Assembly (NCBI RefSeq): GCF_003369915.1
Contig: NC_046677.1
Location: 18,866,913-18,930,912 of the forward strand
Direction of reading: 5' to 3'
DNA: 64,000 nucleotides
Origin: Drosophila miranda
Taxonomy: Eukaryota > Arthropoda > Insecta > Diptera > Drosophilidae
The notes beneath the pieces are model-generated. The model saw nothing but the letters and a program-made list of their open reading frames with translations, made no database searches and was not told the origin of the DNA. Below are positions 58,363 to 64,000 of the stretch, in pieces; position 1 is the stretch's first letter; the number at the start of each line of letters is the position of its first letter. Position numbers and translations under genes: made by a program.

Positions 58363-59635
58363 CCGGATCGTCCTCGACTTCCTCGTGGCAACACATCGCC
58401 TCGAAGTCGCATCTCAGCGTGCCATCGGTGGAGTAGCCCTCTGGGTCTATCTCTGTGTGATCGTCGGGTGCTTCGATCTCCGAGGCAGCGTCCTGCTCGA
58501 CTGGCTTGTCGACAGGACGTGCCTCGGCCACCGCATCCGACTTGTAGACCTTTACGGTCACAGAGCTGAACCCAAAATTGAGCTCGCCTTTGGCAGCCTC
58601 AATCGGGGCCAGCGACTCTTTGTTGAGGACGACCACCGCCTGGTTTGTGGGGCCCTGTGTCGTCTCAACTTTGACCACCTTCCAATCCGCTGTTGGGAGG
58701 TGGGGGTTGCATCTTTGCAACATTTTTAGGATGCGCTCCGGCTCCTTCATGGAGGCGGGCACCCAGACTCTCGCCCTTGATCTACTGGGCACTTCGCTCC
58801 AGTCTACAGCGACGAGCTTCGCCCCTGGGTAGACTTCCCCGACTTGCGCTACCGCTGCTTTGTACAGCTGTACGGAGCGCTCGTCTTCACAGGCTACGAT
58901 TTTTATGCAGCCCTGGTACCAGCCCATGTCTTTGCAGACGGGGGGGGGGGGTCCAGGCTGCTTTTCCAGCAGCTCGAAGCAGCGGTCGGCCAGTGCCGCT
59001 TCCACCCACTTCCACTGGTTTCTAGGTATCCGGGAGACCGCGCTGCCTTTGTCCAGGACGCCACTCAGCGTCCTTTTTCTGGCAATCTGCGCGAATGATG
59101 TGTTAGGCAGCACTCTGGAGCGCTTCGGTGTCGGCCCCGGAGTCTCTTGTGAGCGCTGCCTTTTTGACTGAGGGGCTTCCTTCTTCGGTGCTTCCTTGCC
59201 AAAGTTCGGCAGCACCTTCGAGGCCCACTCAACCTTCTTTATCCATTTGTCCGTCGGGCTGGACATCTGGCTTGCGTTCTGCCGACGGAGTATATTGCCA
59301 GCACTCCTTCTATCGGCATATGTAAAAGATTTGGCTTGGACACTAGTAGATGGTGACTCATCACCCGCCACTTTACCAGCAGGCAGAGCAGCCGCAAGAT
59401 TGCATAGCCACTCTGCCAAGGTATCGGTTTTGTGAGCCAATTCACCACCCACCCCGACACCGGGATGGGACCCCTTTGGGCTCCCCCTAGCATCTTCCGC
59501 CGCGCAGGTTTTCCCTGCTGATTTGCGGGTCGGGCCAGGCCTTTGGGCCGCTGCCTTCCCCTATTTGGGATTGCTCCCTGTTGGCATTTGGGGAGTGCCA
59601 GACTCATTTTTGTTGTTTTTAAATTCTTCCATTCT
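58289..59635 (-). pseudogene. LOA-type ORF1 (DUF4780-like) with one nonsense codon
   Basis: The frame begins at about MEEFKNNKNESGTPQMPT and runs to 58289, interrupted by one TAG at 59561-59563 after GSNPK. The remaining 387-codon part has a basic serine/proline-rich N-terminal region (QSKRQRSQETPGPTPKRSRV), a central RNA-binding-like domain (WYQGCIKIVACEDERSVQLY, VYPGAKLVAVDWSEVPSRSR) and an acidic tail. The same KRQRSQETPGP motif identifies the copy at 26600. Presumed role: RNP assembly for retrotransposition. Confidence 0.75.
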
Positions 59636-60129
59636 TTTCCCACGAGCTGCAGAGAAGGGGTACGGTCCGTCCGGGCAGAGATCCACGTTGCCCGGATAAG
59701 GCATACTTAGAACAGGGGGCTGCCAAGTCCCTGAGCTCTCCGTTAACGACTGGGCTAGTTTTATATACCGGGCCCCCAGCCAGGCTGACTCTCGGCACGG
59801 GTCGAATAACACTCTTAGTCCGGCCCGGTGTGAGCTGAATGTGGGGGGTTGGGATGTGGGTAGGTAGTGTGTAGGGATAGGGGAGTGTGTGAGCTACTTA
59901 TACGAGGCGGCACCACAAGCGCATCGTCAGTGTTGCTACTTCGCGAACACCCGCTGACTGTCCGGGGCTGCTTATTTTCGGTACTCTCCCTAGGGATGTC
60001 CGATTATTCGCAGCTGACCTACCTATATGACCTGTATATAGGTAGGTCGTTCGCTATCCGCAACCTGCGACCCGTCCGGTGGCCTCAGCTAGGCCCCCTT
60101 TGAGCCACCTCACGAGCTCATCAGACCAG

Positions 60130-60143
60130 AATCTGAATACTTA
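60130..60143. repeat. 14-bp target-site duplication, right copy
   Basis: AATCTGAATACTTA, identical to 54622-54635. Confidence 0.9.
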
Positions 60144-63100
60144 ACGCTGCACTGAATTAGGCTGTGTTTAGATCCCTGAAAAGCTTTAAATGCGTTGGCT
60201 TTGTTAAAAAAACATACAAAAGTTGCAATGTAGCATTGGCATCGTTGCCTATTTCGACAGTTAAAATGCGGCATTCAGAGGTTTGGTCAAATGGCTGCAC
60301 CTTAGCCGTTTATCTATAGATTTGTACAAACGATACCTTAAACGACGGCTAATTAATGTACCTGTATCAGAAAAATATAAAACCCCCAGGAATAAATCTA
60401 TTTCGACTTTTCCCGAGTTTTCAGTCAGAGCTTGGTTTAAAGATCCTTGAAAAACAATAAATGCGTGGCCTTTGTTGAAAAGCAAACAAATATTGAAATG
60501 TAGCATTGGCATCGTTTCCTATTTCGAACGTTAAAATGCGGCATTCAGAGGTTTAGTAAAATGGCTGCACCTTAGCCGTTTATCTATATATTTTTACAAA
60601 CGATGCCTTAAACGACGGCTAATTAATGTACCTGTACCAGAAAAATATAAAAACCCCAAGAATAAATCTATTTCGATCCTTAAAGATCCTTGAAAAACAA
60701 TAAATGCGTGGCCCTTGTTGAAAAACTTACAAATATTACAATGTAGCATTGGCATCGTTGCCTATTTCGAACGTTAAAATGCGGCATTCAGAGGTTTGGT
60801 AAAATGGCTGCACCTTAGCCGTTTATCTATAGATTTGTACAAACGATGCCTTAAACGACGGCTAATTAATGTACCTGTACCAGAAAAATATAAAAACACC
60901 AAGAATAAATCTATTTCGATCCTTAAAGATCCTTGAAAAACAATAAATGCGTGGCCCTTGTTGAAAAGCAAACAAATATTGAAATGTAGTAAATACATCG
61001 TTGCCTATTTCGAACGTTAAAATGCGGCATTCAGAGGTTTGGTCAAATGGCTGCACCTTAGCCGTTTATCTATAGATTTGTACAAACGATGCCTTAAACG
61101 ACGGCTAATTAATGTACCTGTACCAGAAAAATATAAAAACCCCAAGAATAAATCTATTTCGATCCTTAAAGATCCTTGAAAAACAATAAATGCGTGGCCC
61201 TTGTTGAAAAGCAAACAAATATTGAAATGTAGTAAATACATCGTTGCCTATTTCGAACGTTAAAATGCGGCATTCAGAGGTTTGGTAAAATGGCTGCACC
61301 TTAGCCGTTTATCTATAGATTTGTACAAACGATGCCTTAAACGACGGCTAATTAATGTACCTGTACCAGAAAAATATAAAAACACCAAGAATAAATCTAT
61401 TTCGATCCTTAAAGATCCTTGAAAAACAATAAATGCGTGGCCCTTGTTGAAAAACTTACAAATATTACAATGTAGCATTGGCATCGTTGCCTATTTCGAA
61501 CGTTAAAATGCGGCATTCAGAGGTTTGGTAAAATGGCTGCACCTTAGCCGTTTATCTATAGATTTGTACAAACGATGCCTTAAACGACGGCTAATTAATG
61601 TACCTGTACCAGAAAAATATAAAAACCCCAAGAATAAATCTATTTCGATCCTTAAAGATCCTTGAAAAACAATAAATGCGTGGCCCTTGTTGAAAAGCAA
61701 ACAAATATTGAAATGTAGTAAATACATCGTTGCCTATTTCGAACGTTAAAATGCGGCATTCAGAGGTTTGGTAAAATGGCTGCACCTTAGCCGTTTATCT
61801 ATAGATTTGTACAAACGATGCCTTAAACGACGGCTACTTAATGTACCTGTACCAGAAAAATATAAAAACCCCAAGAATAAATCTATTTCGATCCTTAAAG
61901 ATCCTTGAAAAACAATAAATGCGTGGCCCTTGTTGAAAAGCAAACAAATATTGAAATGTAGTAAATACATCGTTGCCTATTTCGAACGTTAAAATGCGGC
62001 ATTCAGAGGTTTGGTAAAATGGCTGCACCTTAGCCGTTTATCTATAGATTTGTACAAACGATGCCTTAAACGACGGCTAATTAATGTACCTGTACCAGAA
62101 AAATATAAAAACCCCAAGAATAAATCTATTTCGATCCTTAAAGATCCTTGAAAAACAATAAATGCGTGGCCCTTGTTGAAAAGCAAACAAATATTGAAAT
62201 GTAGTAAATACATCGTTGCCTATTTCGAACGTTAAAATGCGGCATTCAGAGGTTTGGTAAAATGGCTGCACCTTAGCCGTTTATCTATAGATTTGTACAA
62301 ACGATGCCTTAAACGACGGCTAATTAATGTACCTGTACCAGAAAAATATAAAAACACCAAGAATAAATCTATTTCGATCCTTAAAGATCCTTGAAAAACA
62401 ATAAATGCGTGGCCCTTGTTGAAAAACTTACAAATATTACAATGTAGCATTGGCATCGTTGCCTATTTCGAACGTTAAAATGCGGCATTCAGAGGTTTGG
62501 TAAAATGGCTGCACCTTAGCCGTTTATCTATAGATTTGTACAAACGATGCCTTAAACGACGGCTAATTAATGTACCTGTACCAGAAAAATATAAAAACAC
62601 CAAGAATAAATCTATTTCGATCCTTAAAGATCCTTGAAAAACAATAAATGCGTGGCCCTTGTTGAAAAACTTACAAATATTACAATGTAGCATTGGCATC
62701 GTTGCCTATTTCGAACGTTAAAATGCGGCATTCAGAGGTTTGGTAAAATGGCTGCACCTTAGCCGTTTATCTATAGATTTGTACAAACGATGCCTTAAAC
62801 GACGGCTAATTAATGTACCTGTACCAGAAAAATATAAAAACCCCAAGAATAAATCTATTTCGATCCTTAAAGATCCTTGAAAAACAATAAATGCGTGGCC
62901 CTTGTTGAAAAGCAAACAAATATTGAAATGTAGTAGTTACATCGTTGCCTATTTCGAACGTTAAAATGCGGCATTCAGAGGTTTGGTCAAATGGCTGCAC
63001 CTTAGCCGTTTATCTATAGATTTTTACAAACGATGCCTTAAACGACGGCTAATTAATGTACCTGTACCAGAAAAATATAAAAACCCCAAGAATAAATCTA

Positions 63101-64000
63101 TTTCGATCCTTAAAGATCCTTGAAAAACAATAAATGCGTGGCCCTTGTTGAAAAGCAAACAAATATTGAAATGTAGTAAATACATCGTTGCCTATTTCGA
63201 ACGTTAAAATGCGGCATTCAGAGGTTTGGTAAAATGGCTGCACCTTAGCCGTTTATCTATAGATTTGTACAAACGATGCCTTAAACGACGGCTACTTAAT
63301 GTACCTGTACCAGAAAAATATAAAAACCCCAAGAATAAATCTATTTCGATCCTTAAAGATCCTTGAAAAACAATAAATGCGTGGCCCTTGTTGAAAAGCA
63401 AACAAATATTGAAATGTAGTAAATACATCGTTGCCTATTTCGAACGTTAAAATGCGGCATTCAGAGGTTTGGTAAAATGGCTGCACCTTAGCCGTTTATC
63501 TATAGATTTGTACAAACGATGCCTTAAACGACGGCTAATTAATGTACCTGTACCAGAAAAATATAAAAACACCAAGAATAAATCTATTTCGATCCTTAAA
63601 GATCCTTGAAAAACAATAAATGCGTGGCCCTTGTTGAAAAGCAAACAAATATTGAAATGTAGTAAATACATCGTTGCCTATTTCGAACGTTAAAATGCGG
63701 CATTCAGAGGTTTGGTCAAATGGCTGCACCTTAGCCGTTTATCTATAGATTTGTACAAACGATGCCTTAAACGACGGTTAATTAATGTACCTGTACCAGA
63801 AAAATATAAAAACCCCAAGAATAAATCTATTTCGATCCTTAAAGATCCTTGAAAAACAATAAATGCGTGGCCCTTGTTGAAAAACTTACAAATATTACAA
63901 TGTAGCATTGGCATCGTTGCCTATTTCGAACGTTAAAATGCGGCATTCAGAGGTTTGGTAAAATGGCTGCACCTTAGCCGTTTATCTATAGATTTGTACA
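60144..64000. repeat. Tandem satellite array, 243-bp monomer, continues beyond the window
   Basis: Units begin with TTAAAATGCGGCATTCAGAG at 60261, 60531, then every 243 bp from 60774 to 63933 (fifteen starts after the first). The first unit is 270 bp and holds an extra 27 bp (TTTTCCCGAGTTTTCAGTCA region) absent from later units. A partial, more diverged unit precedes it from about 60144. Inner units differ at few sites: GTCAAATGG/GTAAAATGG, AACCCCAAG/AACACCAAG, GGCTAATTA/GGCTACTTA, and two tail types (AGCAAACAAATATTGAAATG versus AACTTACAAATATTACAATG). The open frames in each unit are a consequence of the multiple-of-three period; I do not regard them as genes. Confidence 0.97.

Larger units (their letters stand above)
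54636..60129 (-). mobile_element. Full-length LOA-clade LINE (Bilbo/TRIM-like)
   Basis: The element of 5,494 bp is bounded by a perfect 14-bp target-site duplication. From its 5' end (60129) it has a GC-rich leader, ORF1 with a DUF4780-like region, and ORF2 with AP-endonuclease, reverse transcriptase, RNase H and a C-terminal zinc knuckle. The 3' end reads CCGCCTCAAACCTAACCCAACC with no poly-A. An encoded RNase H plus this RT type point to the LOA clade (LOA, Bilbo of D. subobscura, TRIM of D. miranda); the clade call is from memory of motifs. Frameshifts make it non-autonomous as read. A deleted relative is at 25815-28440. Confidence 0.9.

Noticed and set aside
60261..64000. Repeated 64- and 74-codon open frames on the minus strand, one pair per 243-bp unit
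   Set aside because: They exist because the period is a multiple of three and the unit has few stops. The first unit shifts length, no start context or domain is present, and substitutions do not look codon-biased.

Overview
The window is TE-rich DNA from a Drosophila species. The evidence is introns of 55-70 bp, INE-1/DINE-1 mini-Helitrons, a Pickpocket channel gene, and fly-type LOA, jockey, BEL/Pao and Tc1/S elements. The DINE-1 sequence type and the LOA-clade LINE fit the obscura group, but I cannot fix the species. TE density and a satellite array at the right edge suggest a pericentromeric or heterochromatin-border position.

Five genes were assembled exon by exon with consistent phases, and a sixth runs off the left edge. 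From left to right: an uncharacterised gene (1-1420, minus) with a possible further first exon at 1784-1894 and a DRE-type promoter motif near 2200; an intact HARBI1/PIF-transposase-derived gene (3692-6288, minus, 431 aa) that has lost two of three catalytic acids; a complete ten-exon Pickpocket-family DEG/ENaC channel (9011-13048, plus, 485 aa); a complete nine-exon secreted ADAMTS-like matrix protein with a PLAC domain (13549-23853, minus, 880 aa); Nse4 of the SMC5/6 complex (44194-45684, minus, 288 aa); and STUB1/CHIP (47401-52055, minus, 289 aa). These genes do not form a pathway.

The region 24-44 kb is almost all mobile DNA: GC-rich repeats of unknown origin, a deleted LOA copy, BEL/Pao pieces, DINE-1 elements, a diverged duplication of about 1.7 kb (32326-34600 and 35886-37605), jockey-type relics, and a 1,717-bp Tc1/S-like transposon nested in one of them. 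A fossil copy of Nse4 exon 3 lies just downstream of Nse4.

The right end holds a BEL/Pao relic (53240-53900), a full-length but frameshifted LOA-clade LINE with a 14-bp target-site duplication (54636-60129), and a tandem satellite of 243-bp units running off the window (60144-64000). I see no CRISPR, rRNA or tRNA genes. The most unusual observations are the three LINE 3' ends that share target preference and a covarying 3' stem-loop architecture, the filled and empty DINE-1 sites in the duplication, the de-catalysed HARBI1-like gene, and the satellite with its diverged edge units and a distant single relic.
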